Made by a program: the position numbers and the translations under genes
Shown: in pieces, positions 54,112-63,913 of the stretch
Layout: every line of letters begins with the position of its first letter
Numbering within the stretch: position 1 is the stretch's first letter
DNA from: Texcoconibacillus texcoconensis
Lineage (GTDB): Bacteria > Bacillota > Bacilli > Bacillales > Salisediminibacteriaceae
Assembly: GCF_014202575.1 (NCBI RefSeq)
Contig: NZ_JACHHB010000011.1
Location: 49,681 to 113,680, forward strand
DNA: 64,000 bases
Reading direction: 5' to 3'
The notes under the pieces: model-generated
Seen by the model: only the letters and a program-made list of their open reading frames with translations
What the model was told of the DNA's origin: nothing
Database searches by the model: none

Positions 54112-54589
54112 CAATAACCCTCTCTCCTATACTACCTGTAATATAACCTGTGACAACCGCTGAAATTAGTAAAATAGGTAAATAATAAAAGATAACGATT
54201 TGTCCAAGAACAAACGCTGCTACTGTAATTTGCGTTGTATTATGAACGAGAGCCCCTGCAATACTAATACCTTTAATACTAAAGAATCTCCTAAATCTTT
54301 TATACAAAATCGCCATAACAATGGCACTTAATACGCCTCCAGTCAAACTAAATGCTAGCGTTAAAACACCTCGTGTTAAAACAGCAACCACTAAACACCG
54401 AATCACAACGACATTTATAACATAGCGGAAGTTTAAAAATACGATGGCAAGAAGCGTAATAATGTTTGCCAATCCAAGTTTTATCCCGGGAATAGGTAAC
54501 GGAATAAAAACAAAAAACTCTAGAAGTGATATTAAGATGGCGTTTGTAACAAGTATAACAATAATTGCATTCCGTTTATGTTTACTCAT
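54074..54589 (-). CDS. Gx-transporter-family membrane protein (EetB-like)
   Basis: 171 residues, five helices, family Gx transporter (formerly heptaprenyl diphosphate synthase component I-like), with IPGIKLGLANIITLLAI and the ALVHNTTQI motif diagnostic of the group. Together with a NusG-II protein upstream (32 nt away) it matches the EetA/EetB pair required for flavin-based extracellular electron transfer in Listeria. The start is the ATG at 54589 with AGGGGGA upstream. Confidence 0.85.
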   Translation of the reverse strand: MSKHKRNAIIVILVTNAILISLLEFFVFIPLPIPGIKLGLANIITLLAIVFLNFRYVINVVVIRCLVVAVLTRGVLTLAFSLTGGVLSAIVMAILYKRFRRFFSIKGISIAGALVHNTTQITVAAFVLGQIVIFYYLPILLISAVVTGYITGSIGERVIDEMEEQGVLANR

Positions 54590-54621
54590 ATAAGTCCCCC
54601 TGCCATTATTGGCAATTGATA

Positions 54622-54999
54622 TTACACGACAGAGACGACTGTACGTGCAGGTAGGCAAACGGCATTTTGTCCTTCTTGCGATAACCAACCTGTATTAATG
54701 CAGATATTATCTCGACAATCAGAATTCAGGAAACGAATGCGACCTGTTTCCACTTCAATAATCACATTATTGTCGTCTTCTAAATGAATTTGTTCCCTTT
54801 CGGTCACTTTTGTAAGGTCAATTTCTCGAATCAATTCCCTATCTTTTTCTATTTTAGCGATTAAAGGGGCCTCATCTGACCTCGCCATTCGTCGAAACAT
54901 ATTTGTGCTCCCAGTCCATAAAAACAAACCAACAGCGACAAGCCCTGTTGCCATAAGCATAATAAAGTCGCCACGTTTCATTTTTTTATTCATATCCAT
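54622..54999 (-). CDS. NusG domain II protein (EetA-like)
   Basis: 125 residues: one N-terminal membrane helix (about 12-30) and an extracytoplasmic NusG-II beta domain (45-122). The Cys pair in NSDCRDNICINTGWL and the PARTV end are conserved in the family. Paired with the Gx gene as in EetA-EetB. GAGGAGGG stands before the first ATG. It lies 29 nt after apbE. Confidence 0.85.
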   Translation of the reverse strand: MDMNKKMKRGDFIMLMATGLVAVGLFLWTGSTNMFRRMARSDEAPLIAKIEKDRELIREIDLTKVTEREQIHLEDDNNVIIEVETGRIRFLNSDCRDNICINTGWLSQEGQNAVCLPARTVVSVV

Positions 55000-55028
55000 G
55001 CTTAGCCCTCCTCAGGTATGATAGCGTC

Positions 55029-56096
55029 TTATTGTAATCTTTCTTCCATACCATCTGTCATCTTAATTTTATCATGATCGATGACCCAAAGTGCTTCAAC
55101 CCCATCAAAGCTATTGACAAGGTCACGGCCTTTTTCATATGTTAATAGAAATAACTCGGTGGTTAAATACTCTGTTACCACTGCACTGTCTGCAATGACA
55201 GTGACACCACGGTGATGATTAGCTGGCATCATCGTGTCCATATCAATAATGTGATGCACTCTTAAATCATCAACCATAACAAAACGTTGATAGTCCCCAC
55301 TCGTATCAATCGATTGATTTTGAAGTTTAATTCTTTTTAAAACCGCACTTTCATCTGCTTGATGAGGGTGTTCCGGGTCTTGAATACCAACCTTCCAATA
55401 ATCCCTTTCAGGATCTTTGGGTTCCCCCAACACTTCCCAATTACCTCCAGAAATAATAGCTCCAGAAGTAAAACCTTTCTCTTTCATGTCTTCCCCAACA
55501 ATTTCCGCTACAAATCCTTTGGTGATGGCACCAAAATCTAAGCTCATATTTTCATCAGCTAAGAAAACGGTCTTCTCATCCTCATTAACAATAATTTGAT
55601 CAATATCGGTAGACTCACGGGCTTTTTCTAACTCTTCCATTGAAGGGAGTTCCGTATTTTCAGGGTCTTTTTTGACCTCATCCATTATTTCTTTCCAGAT
55701 TGTAATTAAGCTTCCACCAGCAATATTCATTTTTCCATTTGTTTTTTCGTACCACTTTTTTGAAAAGTTAATAATATCAATGATTTCTTGATCAACCTCA
55801 ACGGCTTCATGTCCTGCATTATCGTTGATTGTTTTTACATTATTCATACCTTCATATTCATTGTATTTATCGAATAATTTATGGTATCTTGTAAAACGTT
55901 CTTCGATCTTATCGGTATAATTATAAAACTCTTCTTCTGAAGTAGTGTAACCAATCACTTGCACGACTGTATCAAAATAATCGAAGAGATGAGTGGAATA
56001 ACGTTCATAACCTTCTACTTGTTGCTCACTTTCAGTATTACAGGCTGTAGTAATTAATAACAACCCAATAAACAGTCCTAAGATGTATTTATTCAT
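55029..56096 (-). CDS. apbE: FAD:protein FMN transferase (ApbE), lipoprotein
   Basis: 355 residues. Lipobox LITTAC at residues 15-20. ApbE domain: YFDTVVQVIGY, FDKYNEYEGMNNV, GGSLITIWK, FGAITKGFVAEIV, GAIISGGNWEVLG and the C-terminal TTELFLL. It attaches FMN from FAD to Thr of S-G-A-T in exported proteins such as the lipoproteins at 50755 and 51953. It is the first gene of the four-gene operon. FmnB is the Listeria counterpart. Confidence 0.93.
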   Translation of the reverse strand: MNKYILGLFIGLLLITTACNTESEQQVEGYERYSTHLFDYFDTVVQVIGYTTSEEEFYNYTDKIEERFTRYHKLFDKYNEYEGMNNVKTINDNAGHEAVEVDQEIIDIINFSKKWYEKTNGKMNIAGGSLITIWKEIMDEVKKDPENTELPSMEELEKARESTDIDQIIVNEDEKTVFLADENMSLDFGAITKGFVAEIVGEDMKEKGFTSGAIISGGNWEVLGEPKDPERDYWKVGIQDPEHPHQADESAVLKRIKLQNQSIDTSGDYQRFVMVDDLRVHHIIDMDTMMPANHHRGVTVIADSAVVTEYLTTELFLLTYEKGRDLVNSFDGVEALWVIDHDKIKMTDGMEERLQ

Positions 56097-56350
56097 TGCA
56101 AAACCCCACTTTACATATGTGTAATTTATAGATAACAATTATAATATATATATATATATCTATATAGCCCGTATAAAAAAGAGTCATTTCCTTCAAAAAT
56201 GAGCAAACAGCCTAGTATAAAAGGGTTTACGTTAATGATCACTAAATAAATCTGTGTTTTAGATGAAAGAAATGTTGAAAAAAAGTCATATTTTCATGAT
56301 CTTTGGTAAAATAAAACCTTCACGAAAATCATTAAATGAGGCCTGGGGAA
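56097..56350. other. Intergenic region upstream of apbE
   Basis: Contains an AT dinucleotide run (about 56142-56165) next to the probable apbE promoter. No gene recognised. Confidence 0.4.
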
Positions 56351-56389
56351 ATAGAGAAAAGCCAGCCTCCTTTTACGGAATGACTGGCT
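56351..56389 (-). terminator. Terminator of glmS
   Basis: Minus strand AGCCAG and CTGGCT enclose an inner CATTCCGTAAAAGGAGG loop; T-rich tail follows. About 85 bp after the stop codon. Confidence 0.6.
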
Positions 56390-56472
56390 CAATATCGAAT
56401 AGTTTTTGGACATGTTTCACCTGGAAACTCTTTATTGAGCAGGGTAAAACTCATCACTAATATTAAAGAATC

Positions 56473-58275
56473 CTACTCAACTGTGACACTTTTTGCGAGG
56501 TTACGCGGCTTATCAACATCACAATCACGGTGAAGAGCTGCGTAATAAGAAATCAATTGCATTGGAATGACTGAGACGAGCGGTGTTAGGTAATCGTGAA
56601 CACGTGGTAACACGATTTGATCACCTTCTTGATACGTTTCGTCCGTACTAATAATGCATGTCGACGCACCTCGTGCTTCAACTTCTTGAAGGTTTCCGCG
56701 AATGTTTAAGTTTACGTGTGGTTGTGTCGCAAGACCGACCACTGGGGTTCCTTCTTCAATTAATGCAATTGTTCCGTGTTTTAATTCTCCACCTGCAAAT
56801 CCTTCTGCTTGAATATAGGAAATTTCTTTCAGCTTTAAGGCACCTTCCAAGCAAACGAAATAGTCCTCTGCACGGCCAATAAAGAAACAACTTCGAGAGA
56901 CGCTCAAATATTCACGAGCAACTTTTTCTAACTCTTCTTTTTTATCTGTGAGTGCCTCCATAGCATTAGCAACGATCGCTAACTCTTGGAGTGGGTTGAA
57001 TTCCATTTCAAGCCCAGATGCACGTGCTGTATCAACAGCAAGAATCGCTAACACTGCCATTTGCGCCGTGTACGCTTTCGTTGAAGCAACAGCGATTTCC
57101 GGACCTGCATACGTGTGAAGGGTATAATCCGCTTCTCGAGACAATGTAGATCCTGGAACGTTTGTAATCGTCAACGCTCTGTGACCGATTTGCTTGACGT
57201 TCACGAGAACACCTCGAGAATCCGCTGTTTCTCCACTTTGTGAAATAAAGATAAAGAGTGGGTTTTCCGATAAAAGTGGCATATTGTAAAGGAACTCACT
57301 CGCAATATGCGTTTCTACCGGTACTTCTGCTATTTTTTCAATCAATTGTTTACCGACTAAACCGGCATGATAACTCGTTCCCGCTGCAATAATATAAATT
57401 CGATCCGCTTCTTGCATCGCTTGGCGAATGTCATCATCTAGTTTAATTTGGTCGTTTTCGTCTTGATACTTAGAAATAATATTTCGCATGACGTAAGGTT
57501 GCTCATCAATTTCTTTGAGCATGTAGTGTGGATACGTCCCTTTTTCAATATCACTCGCATCGACTTCCGCAACGTAAGGTTCTCTTTCTAAAGCTTCTCC
57601 GTCAAGGTTTTTAATCGTCGCTGCTTCACGAGTGACAACCGCAATTTCACCGTCCATTAGTTCAAGGAATGTGTCCGTTACATTTAGCATAGCTAGAGCA
57701 TCACTAGCAACAACATTAGCGTCATCGGAAACACCGATGAGAAGCGGGCTTTTATTTTTCGCTGCATAGACGGTTTCAGGATCTGCATTATCAACTAAAG
57801 CAATCGCATAAGACCCTTCTAATTTCTTAAGGACTTGGCGAAAAGCTTCCTCTGTTGTAGCCGTTTCTTTAGCAAAACGTTCAACAAGTTGAACAACGAC
57901 TTCTGTATCTGTAGAACTAACAAGTTCGACATCTGACAAAAGTTCACGTTGCAATTGTTGATAGTTTTCAATAACACCGTTATGCACGAGCGTATAACGT
58001 TTCGTCGCACTTTGATGAGGATGAGCGTTCAATTGACTTGGAGCACCGTGAGTTGCCCAGCGGGTATGACCAATTCCTACCGTTCCATCCACTGCTGGGT
58101 CTACAGCATCCCGAAGTGAAGCAATTCGACCTTTCTCTTTAAACACTTGAACGCCTGCATCATTAACAATCGCAACACCTGCTGAATCGTAGCCGCGATA
58201 CTCTAACTTTTCTAGACCTTTAAGCAAAATTTCTTTCGTATTTTCCGTTCCGATATATCCAACAATTCCACACAT
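56473..58275 (-). CDS. glmS: Glutamine-fructose-6-phosphate aminotransferase (isomerizing)
   Basis: 600 residues. Makes glucosamine 6-phosphate for cell wall. N-terminal glutaminase begins with the nucleophilic Cys in MCGIVGYIG (so the ATG at 58275 must be the start); HTRWATHG and HPH segments follow; two SIS domains (about 290-600) contain AAGTSYHAG and SQSGETADS, and the end KSVTVE is invariant. Expression is expected to be controlled by the glmS ribozyme just upstream. Confidence 0.97.
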   Translation of the reverse strand: MCGIVGYIGTENTKEILLKGLEKLEYRGYDSAGVAIVNDAGVQVFKEKGRIASLRDAVDPAVDGTVGIGHTRWATHGAPSQLNAHPHQSATKRYTLVHNGVIENYQQLQRELLSDVELVSSTDTEVVVQLVERFAKETATTEEAFRQVLKKLEGSYAIALVDNADPETVYAAKNKSPLLIGVSDDANVVASDALAMLNVTDTFLELMDGEIAVVTREAATIKNLDGEALEREPYVAEVDASDIEKGTYPHYMLKEIDEQPYVMRNIISKYQDENDQIKLDDDIRQAMQEADRIYIIAAGTSYHAGLVGKQLIEKIAEVPVETHIASEFLYNMPLLSENPLFIFISQSGETADSRGVLVNVKQIGHRALTITNVPGSTLSREADYTLHTYAGPEIAVASTKAYTAQMAVLAILAVDTARASGLEMEFNPLQELAIVANAMEALTDKKEELEKVAREYLSVSRSCFFIGRAEDYFVCLEGALKLKEISYIQAEGFAGGELKHGTIALIEEGTPVVGLATQPHVNLNIRGNLQEVEARGASTCIISTDETYQEGDQIVLPRVHDYLTPLVSVIPMQLISYYAALHRDCDVDKPRNLAKSVTVE

Positions 58276-58359
58276 TGTGCATTTCCTCCCTTTGTGGGAC
58301 AAGAAATGCGCGGGGCACTCTTGCCCCACTCTTTAATCATTTGATCACTAATGGTTCAC

Positions 58360-58517
58360 CATTGTTTTAGCTTTTGTCCAACGAGTCACCTCGTTGTTTT
58401 CGGCTAAAACTTGCGGTTGTGGTGAAAACAACCGAGAGGCATCCGCCGAGTGCTCGATCAACCTCTTCCTCGTCAACTATTCGTTTTTACGTTCAACGAA
58501 TAGCCCTGGCGCTTTTA
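58360..58517 (-). ncRNA. glmS ribozyme/riboswitch
   Basis: On the minus strand the core elements appear in order: AGCGCC near the 5' end (58508-58514), TTGACGAGGAAGAGGTT, ATCGAG, CTCGGCGGATGCCTCTCGG and the P3/P4 arms (TTGTTTTC... GAAAACAACG), ending GACAAAAGCTAAAACAATGG. With GlcN6P bound it cleaves its own 5' end, which lowers glmS mRNA. It stands about 85 nt before the glmS start codon. Confidence 0.95.
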
Positions 58518-58666
58518 AAAACTTACTTTCCGCTATCCTCCTTCCTTTTTGAATCAGATTCAATAATACTACATTGAAACAACCTCGGTCAATCAAACCT
58601 TTGCTGGATTCACAATTGTTTCAAGAAGTTTGTATTACATATCTTTTACGGATATATTCATATATA

Positions 58667-58695
58667 TGAAAAAACAGCACGATAAGTGCTGTTTT
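58667..58695 (-). terminator. Terminator between glmM and glmS
   Basis: AAAACAGCAC-TTATC-GTGCTGTTTT on the minus strand, followed by TT. It suggests glmS is mainly transcribed on its own. Confidence 0.88.
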
Positions 58696-58710
58696 GACAT
58701 ATCCCTATTC

Positions 58711-60057
58711 CTATTGTGCGCCTAGATTTTGTTTTACAACGTTGACGATGCGGTCTATGTATTGATCACATAATTCAAGCGTCGCTGCTTCGACCATGAC
58801 GCGTACAAGTGGTTCAGTTCCTGAAGGTCGTACAAGAATTCGACCTTCCCCTTGCATTTCCGCTTCTACTGCACGGATTTCTTCAGTAATCAGTTCATCA
58901 TTATATAATGCATTTTTATCTGTAACACGAACATTGACCAACTTTTGTGGATAGGTTTTCATCTCATCTGCTAATTCAGACAACGGTTTATTCGTTGCTT
59001 TCAATATGTTGACTAGCTGTAGTGCTGTAAGTAGGCCATCCCCAGTTGTTATATAATCAAGGAAGATAATATGACCAGACTGTTCACCGCCGAGGTTATA
59101 GCCGCCTTTACGCATCTCCTCCATGACATATCGATCACCAACAGCAGTCTTTTTTGTCTCCACACTGATTGTCTCTAACGCTTTTTCGAAGCCTAGATTA
59201 CTCATGACCGTGGAAACAACAGTTCCATGCTTAAGTCGGCCTTGTTCTTTTAAAAACTTGGCACAGATAAACATGATTTTATCTCCATCGACGACGTTTC
59301 CTTTTTCATCAATCGCGATGAGTCGGTCAGCATCTCCATCAAATGATAAGCCAATATCTGCTCCTTTTTCCTTTACAAACTCTGCAAGTGTTTCAGGGTG
59401 AGTTGAACCGACATTATCATTAATATTAATACCGTCTGGTTGCGTACCTATCGTTGAAATATCAGCTTCAAGGTCAGCAAACAAATGCGGTGCTAAAGAA
59501 GATGCGGCACCATTTGCACAGTCAAGCGCAATGTGAAGCCCTGTAAAATCGTCATCTAATGTTTGTTTCAAGAACTGTAAATACTTTTGTTTCCCTTCAA
59601 AATAGTCATTGACGACACCTAATCCAGCCCCCGATGGCCGTGGTAAATCATCTTTACCTTCATTTAAATGTTTTTCAATTTCCTCTTCTTGACTATCTAG
59701 AAGTTTAAAACCATCAGAGCCGAAAAACTTAATACCATTATCTTCAACTGGGTTATGAGATGCGGAAATCATTACCCCTGCGTTAGCACTCACTGCTCTT
59801 GTTAAATGGGCTACACCAGGTGTTGAGATTACACCTAAACGCATTACTTCTGCTCCCATTGATAATAGACCACTAATGAGCGCATGTTCTAACATAGGAC
59901 CTGACATTCTTGGGTCACGCCCGACTAAGATCTTTGGATTATCTGTTTCTTTTGTTAATACATAAGCACCATATCGACCTAATTGAAAAGCTAACTCTGG
60001 GGTTAATTCTTTATTCGCAACGCCTCGGACTCCGTCCGTTCCAAAATATTTACCCAT
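58711..60057 (-). CDS. glmM: Phosphoglucosamine mutase
   Basis: 448 residues. Converts GlcN-6-P to GlcN-1-P. Phosphoserine loop [15 protein letters not shown], metal loop SFDGDADRL, sugar-binding GGEQSGH and the phosphate-binding [12 protein letters not shown] are all present. Opening YFGTDGVRG is diagnostic. It follows cdaR by 55 nt in the conserved cdaA-cdaR-glmM order; in Bacilli GlmM also binds and inhibits CdaA. Confidence 0.97.
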   Translation of the reverse strand: MGKYFGTDGVRGVANKELTPELAFQLGRYGAYVLTKETDNPKILVGRDPRMSGPMLEHALISGLLSMGAEVMRLGVISTPGVAHLTRAVSANAGVMISASHNPVEDNGIKFFGSDGFKLLDSQEEEIEKHLNEGKDDLPRPSGAGLGVVNDYFEGKQKYLQFLKQTLDDDFTGLHIALDCANGAASSLAPHLFADLEADISTIGTQPDGININDNVGSTHPETLAEFVKEKGADIGLSFDGDADRLIAIDEKGNVVDGDKIMFICAKFLKEQGRLKHGTVVSTVMSNLGFEKALETISVETKKTAVGDRYVMEEMRKGGYNLGGEQSGHIIFLDYITTGDGLLTALQLVNILKATNKPLSELADEMKTYPQKLVNVRVTDKNALYNDELITEEIRAVEAEMQGEGRILVRPSGTEPLVRVMVEAATLELCDQYIDRIVNVVKQNLGAQ

Positions 60058-60112
60058 CTTTATCTCTCCTTCATCATTTCATCGATCATTTATCTCATTA
60101 AATATTGTTGAG

Positions 60113-61360
60113 TTATTCATCGTCGTCATCATTTATCATTACAACCGCTTCGGATAATTCGGTCATGATTTGCACATTTTCAGGTACACGATATTGGAGC
60201 GCGACCTCATGTTCTCCTGTTTCAAGGCCTTCTACATCTATAGATATATTCACATCTTCGGTTTCTAACCCTTCTAAAACAGTAGAAGTTGCAATCACAG
60301 TCACATTGATTTCTCCACCCTCAGGGTCCAAAAATTCCAATTCTGATGTTTCAGATAAGCCGATCACTTCTATTGGGAACGACTCCCACACCTCTTCTTC
60401 GGCTTCTTCTAATGTGATATTCACTTCGACCATTTCTGGAGAAACTTCTTTCACACGATCTGGAATATTAATAGGCATTTCTAGCGTTGTATCTTCATCA
60501 ATCGAAGTTAGATCAATTGTTCCTGCATTAACGGAAGATGTATCTTCCAGAACATCATTCGGACCGAATATCGTCACGCTTTCTGGATTCATTTCAATCG
60601 AATCAATGGTATGCCCATCAGGTGATTGGCCCTCGTGATCAATTTCTACTGGTACAGCTTTAGAAGGAGCTGTAATCGGAATCTCAACATCTACAACAGA
60701 TGGATCAGACTCCAAAGGGACCTCACTACCTAATGAGTTGTAAAACGTAACAGAACTACTGATTTCAAAAGTGGCGTCTTCACCTTCTAGATCGACTTGT
60801 ACTTGAGCTGAATCTATGTGTTCTACCACGCTTTCCGCTCCAGTTACTTGAACAGTTTCTGGTTCAATACGTGGGGTACCAATAGTATATCCATCTTCGT
60901 TAAGGTCTTGATCATTAATGAAATCTACTTCAACAGGTATTGATGCCGTCACTTTCTCTTCTAACGTGACACGTGCATTCATTGGCACTATTGAAACTGA
61001 AAGTTCTGTAGGAAATCCTCGATGTTGTATTTGTTCATAATGTGAACCTGCCCCTTCATCTTGAAGGTCAATGTATGCTTCGTAATCGGGATGAGACAAT
61101 TGTACGAGTGTCAATACATTTTGCGGGCCCCGCAAGTTAACTTGAACGGACTCTGGTGCTTCAGTAACAACATATTTCTCTTTATCATAATAAATGTTTA
61201 AATCAACATCTTCTAAAACTTCGGATCCGTCAGTTACTCCTGGTATCCCACCAACTTTACTATCTCCTACATTATCCATATTGACAACAAGGAAGAGTAA
61301 AATAGCAATCAACAACGAAATGATTTTTAATACCCAGCGATTATTTAACCATTTATCCAT
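60113..61360 (-). CDS. cdaR: YbbR-domain regulator of CdaA
   Basis: 415 residues: one N-terminal membrane helix (about 12-30) and four YbbR beta repeats outside the membrane (e.g. VQVNLRGP, VQVTGAESVVEHID and VTIFGPNDVLED at repeat ends). Unusually acidic. CdaR contacts CdaA at the membrane and tunes c-di-AMP synthesis. Its start overlaps cdaA by 8 nt, so translation is coupled. Confidence 0.93.
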   Translation of the reverse strand: MDKWLNNRWVLKIISLLIAILLFLVVNMDNVGDSKVGGIPGVTDGSEVLEDVDLNIYYDKEKYVVTEAPESVQVNLRGPQNVLTLVQLSHPDYEAYIDLQDEGAGSHYEQIQHRGFPTELSVSIVPMNARVTLEEKVTASIPVEVDFINDQDLNEDGYTIGTPRIEPETVQVTGAESVVEHIDSAQVQVDLEGEDATFEISSSVTFYNSLGSEVPLESDPSVVDVEIPITAPSKAVPVEIDHEGQSPDGHTIDSIEMNPESVTIFGPNDVLEDTSSVNAGTIDLTSIDEDTTLEMPINIPDRVKEVSPEMVEVNITLEEAEEEVWESFPIEVIGLSETSELEFLDPEGGEINVTVIATSTVLEGLETEDVNISIDVEGLETGEHEVALQYRVPENVQIMTELSEAVVMINDDDDE

Positions 61361-62174
61361 TTTTCTTCCCTCCCCACTGCCAACGGGAAGAAGAATTCGT
61401 TGTTTGTACTGATAATAATTCCGATGTTAATAGCTCACGTAGACCTTGTGCGTCAAGGTCGCGATGTAATTCGCCGTTTTTTGTAACGGAAATTCCGCCA
61501 GTCTCCTCGGATACTGCTACGGTAATGGCGTCTGTCACTTCACTAACACCTAGTGCTGCACGGTGTCTTGTGCCTAAATCTTTAGAAATAAACGGGTTTT
61601 CCGAAAGGGGTAAGTAACAGCCAGCAGCTGATATTTCATTTCCCTTCATAATAACAGCACCATCATGTAACGGAGTGTTCGGAATAAATACGTTAATTAA
61701 AAGCTCTGAAGTGATATGTGCGTTTAAAGGGATTCCGGTTTCTATGTAATCATTCATTCCTGTCTCTCTCTCAATAGATATAAGTGCACCGATCCGCCGT
61801 TTCCCCATATATGATGTTGCTTTAACAATGTGTTCAATCAATTGTTGCGTTTCTTCTTCTTTCGCTGTAGTACTGCTTGCAAAGAAACGTCCTCGACCTA
61901 ATTGTTCAAGTGCGCGACGTAACTCAGGCTGAAAAATAATAATAATGGCCAATAAACCATATGTCACCATTTGAGACATAATCCATTGCAAAGTTTGTAA
62001 CCCTAAATAGCTACTAAAAAACCATACCGCGAGAATAACAGTAATTCCTTTTACGAGTTGAACAGCACGGGTTCCACGGATGACCATAATTAGTTTATAA
62101 ACAACAAAAGCAACCAACAATATATCAATAATTACAATAAGAACATTTAAAAGTTCTAGATCTTTTGGAAGCAT
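61353..62174 (-). CDS. cdaA: Diadenylate cyclase CdaA
   Basis: 273 residues, the same length as in B. subtilis. Three membrane helices (about 10-80) then the DAC domain with DGAVI and GTRHRAALG, the catalytic DGA and RHR motifs. It makes c-di-AMP, which controls K+ and osmolyte transport, relevant beside this genome's many cation carriers. The start is the ATG at 62174 with TGGAGGA upstream. First gene of cdaA-cdaR-glmM. Confidence 0.96.
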   Translation of the reverse strand: MLPKDLELLNVLIVIIDILLVAFVVYKLIMVIRGTRAVQLVKGITVILAVWFFSSYLGLQTLQWIMSQMVTYGLLAIIIIFQPELRRALEQLGRGRFFASSTTAKEEETQQLIEHIVKATSYMGKRRIGALISIERETGMNDYIETGIPLNAHITSELLINVFIPNTPLHDGAVIMKGNEISAAGCYLPLSENPFISKDLGTRHRAALGVSEVTDAITVAVSEETGGISVTKNGELHRDLDAQGLRELLTSELLSVQTTNSSSRWQWGGKKNG

Positions 62175-62708
62175 CTTTTTTCCTCCATTTATTACATTTC
62201 CAAAGGTCATCGGTTCCCTATTCCAAAATTTATTATAACATAGAAAACGACAATAATCGGAACCTGGTTACAAGGTTTTGAAGGAAAAGGATTGACCCTT
62301 TGGGATTTAGTTTCATGACATAATAACGGGATTATATTATAGTGTAAGGACTTGTCCAGTCCTTATTCATGATGGGGAGTCACTAAAGTATTAAACGCAG
62401 ATTGGTCTGATATCATACCTCTTTTGATGGATATATCCTTTTATCACCTTAAATGAACAAAAATAGCGTAACATTTTAACTACAGCCTTTTCACTTCTCA
62501 CCATTTCTGTTGTTCAATTTCATTTATCGGAAACTGTCCACTTTAGTTTATCAATCACAACTATTGAGTGAAGACTGTTATTGTTTGTTTGTATTATCTG
62601 CGTTTTATTTTAACATTAACCATAAACAAATATATAATAAAAGTTTATGTATTAAAAAAGTAGGGTATTTTTTCAAACACGAGCTCTTAAAAAAAGGAGG
62701 GCGTACAT
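62175..62708. other. Intergenic region between cdaA and the Spo0E-like gene
   Basis: About 530 bp, AT-rich, with divergent promoters expected for both neighbours. No riboswitch, RNA gene or repeat recognised. A plus-strand frame of 69 codons here has no RBS. Confidence 0.4.
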
Positions 62709-62888
62709 TTGGAAGATAAACATTACCAGATGCAATTATTGGAGAAAATCGAGAATACGCGACTAAAGATGTATCGTTTAGCACTATGCTCTAACACAAC
62801 AAGAGAAGAAGTTCTTAATGTAAGCTCAGAGCTGGACAAGCTGTTGAACCAATATCAATTATACAAAAATAAAGAAAATATGTATTAA
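62709..62888 (+). CDS. Spo0E-family aspartyl-phosphate phosphatase
   Basis: 59 residues from a TTG with AAAAAGGAGGG upstream. Two helices with the family signature SSELDKLLNQYQ (SQELD-like) in the second; first helix is LLEKIENTRLKMYRLAL. Spo0E-type proteins remove phosphate from Spo0A~P and delay sporulation. Short length and TTG start make it easy to miss. Confidence 0.88.
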   Translation: MEDKHYQMQLLEKIENTRLKMYRLALCSNTTREEVLNVSSELDKLLNQYQLYKNKENMY

Positions 62889-62914
62889 ATGGTAGTATCA
62901 AGCTACCATTTTTT
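62888..62914 (+). terminator. Terminator of the Spo0E-like gene
   Basis: AATGGTAG and CTACCATT around a 6-7 nt loop, then TTTT; the stem begins at the stop codon. Confidence 0.85.
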
Positions 62915-62956
62915 GCATTACTCTTCAAACGGTCAACATATAGCAGGTGAATAAAT

Positions 62957-62984
62957 AAAAAAAGCTAGATCTTATTTGATCTAG
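62957..62984 (-). terminator. Terminator of the tRNA operon
   Basis: Minus strand CTAGATC-AAATAA-GATCTAG followed by CTTTTTTT, about 20 nt after the tRNA-Ala 3' end. Confidence 0.9.
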
Positions 62985-63005
62985 TCGTTAACAATTATCA
63001 TATAA

Positions 63006-63081
63006 TGGTGGAGCCTAGCGGGATCGAACCGCTGACCTCCTGCGTGCAAGGCAGGCGCTCTCCCAGCTGAGCTAAGGCCCC
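63006..63081 (-). tRNA. tRNA-Ala(UGC)
   Basis: 76 nt, encoded CCA. Minus-strand 5' end GGGGCCTTAGCTCAGCTGGG, anticodon TGC in CCTTGCACGC, T arm GGTTCGATCC, 3' end GGCTCCACCA. All four arms pair. Confidence 0.97.
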
Positions 63082-63739
63082 GTTGTGTTTTCGATGTTGT
63101 TTATTCCGTCGTTTACGGACGATGTCTTGCTTCGTGGTCTTCCTGTCTCTTCCTCTTCCAGCTTTGCTTTCGGAGTAAATGCGTCGAGACAACTCGATGT
63201 TTTTTCGAGGAGGTTTCGCTCGTAGCTGAGCTAAGGCCCCGTTGTGTTTTCGATGTTGTTTATTCCGTCGTTTACGGACGATGTCTTGCTTCGTGGTCTT
63301 CCTGTCTCTTCCTCTTCCAGCTTTGCTTTCGGAGTAAATGCGTCGAGACAACTCGGTGTTTTTTCAAGGAGGTTTCGCTCGTAGCTGAGCTAAGGCCCCG
63401 TTGTGTTTTCGATGTTGTTTATTCCGTCGTTTACGGACGATGTCTTGCTTCGTGGTCTTCTTGTCTCTTCCTCTTCCAGCTTTGCTTTCGGAGTAAATGC
63501 GTCGAGACAACTCGATGTTTTTTCGAGGAGGTTTCGCTCGTAGCTGAGCTAAGGCCCCGTTGTATTTTCGATGTTGTTTATTCCGTCGTTTACGGACGAT
63601 GTCTTGCTTCGTGGTCTTCCTGTCTCTTCCTCTTCCAGCTTTGCTTTCGGAGTAAATGCGTCGAGACAACTCGATGTTTTTTCGAGGAGGTTTCGCTCGT
63701 AGCTGAGCTAAGGCCCCGTTGTATTTTCGATGTTGTTTA
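63065..63739 (-). repeat. 159-bp tandem array carrying tRNA-Ala 5' heads
   Basis: Unit starts at 63065, 63224, 63383 and 63542, with a fifth partial unit from 63701. Each contains the 17-nt minus-strand tRNA-Ala start GGGGCCTTAGCTCAGCT plus 142 nt of a spacer with GGAAGAGGAAGAGACAGG. The first unit's head belongs to the real tRNA; four more heads are truncated after the D-arm. Copies differ at a few bases. A diverged version of the same spacer lies before tRNA-Lys at 63914-64000. Confidence 0.95.
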
Positions 63740-63759
63740 AACGATTAAACGAAATAATA

Positions 63760-63834
63760 TGGAGCGGAAGACGAGATTCGAACTCGCGACCCCCACCTTG
63801 GCAAGGTGGTGTTCTACCGCTGAACTACTCCCGC
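63760..63834 (-). tRNA. tRNA-Gly(GCC)
   Basis: 75 nt, encoded CCA. Minus-strand GCGGGAGTAGTTCAGCGG start, anticodon GCC in CTTGCCAAG, GTTCGAATC T arm, TCCGCTCCA end. Confidence 0.97.
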
Positions 63835-63837
63835 AAA

Positions 63838-63913
63838 TGGTGAGCCATGAAGGATTCGAACCTTCGACCCTCTGATTAAAAGTCAGATGCTCTGCCAGCT
63901 GAGCTAATGGCTC
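63838..63913 (-). tRNA. tRNA-Lys(UUU)
   Basis: 76 nt, encoded CCA. Minus-strand GAGCCATTAGCTCAGCTGG start, anticodon TTT in ACTTTTAAT, GTTCGAATCC T arm, GGCTCACCA end. Only 3 nt separate it from tRNA-Gly. Confidence 0.97.

Noticed and set aside
62998..63669. Two 101-117-residue arginine-rich reading frames on the minus strand
   Set aside because: They are translations of the 159-bp tRNA-spacer repeat and run through the tRNA-Ala gene itself; no RBS.
63065..63739. CRISPR array
   Set aside because: Units are 159 bp long and almost identical throughout; there are no variable spacers and no cas genes. The same reasoning excludes the 52-bp and 21-bp arrays.
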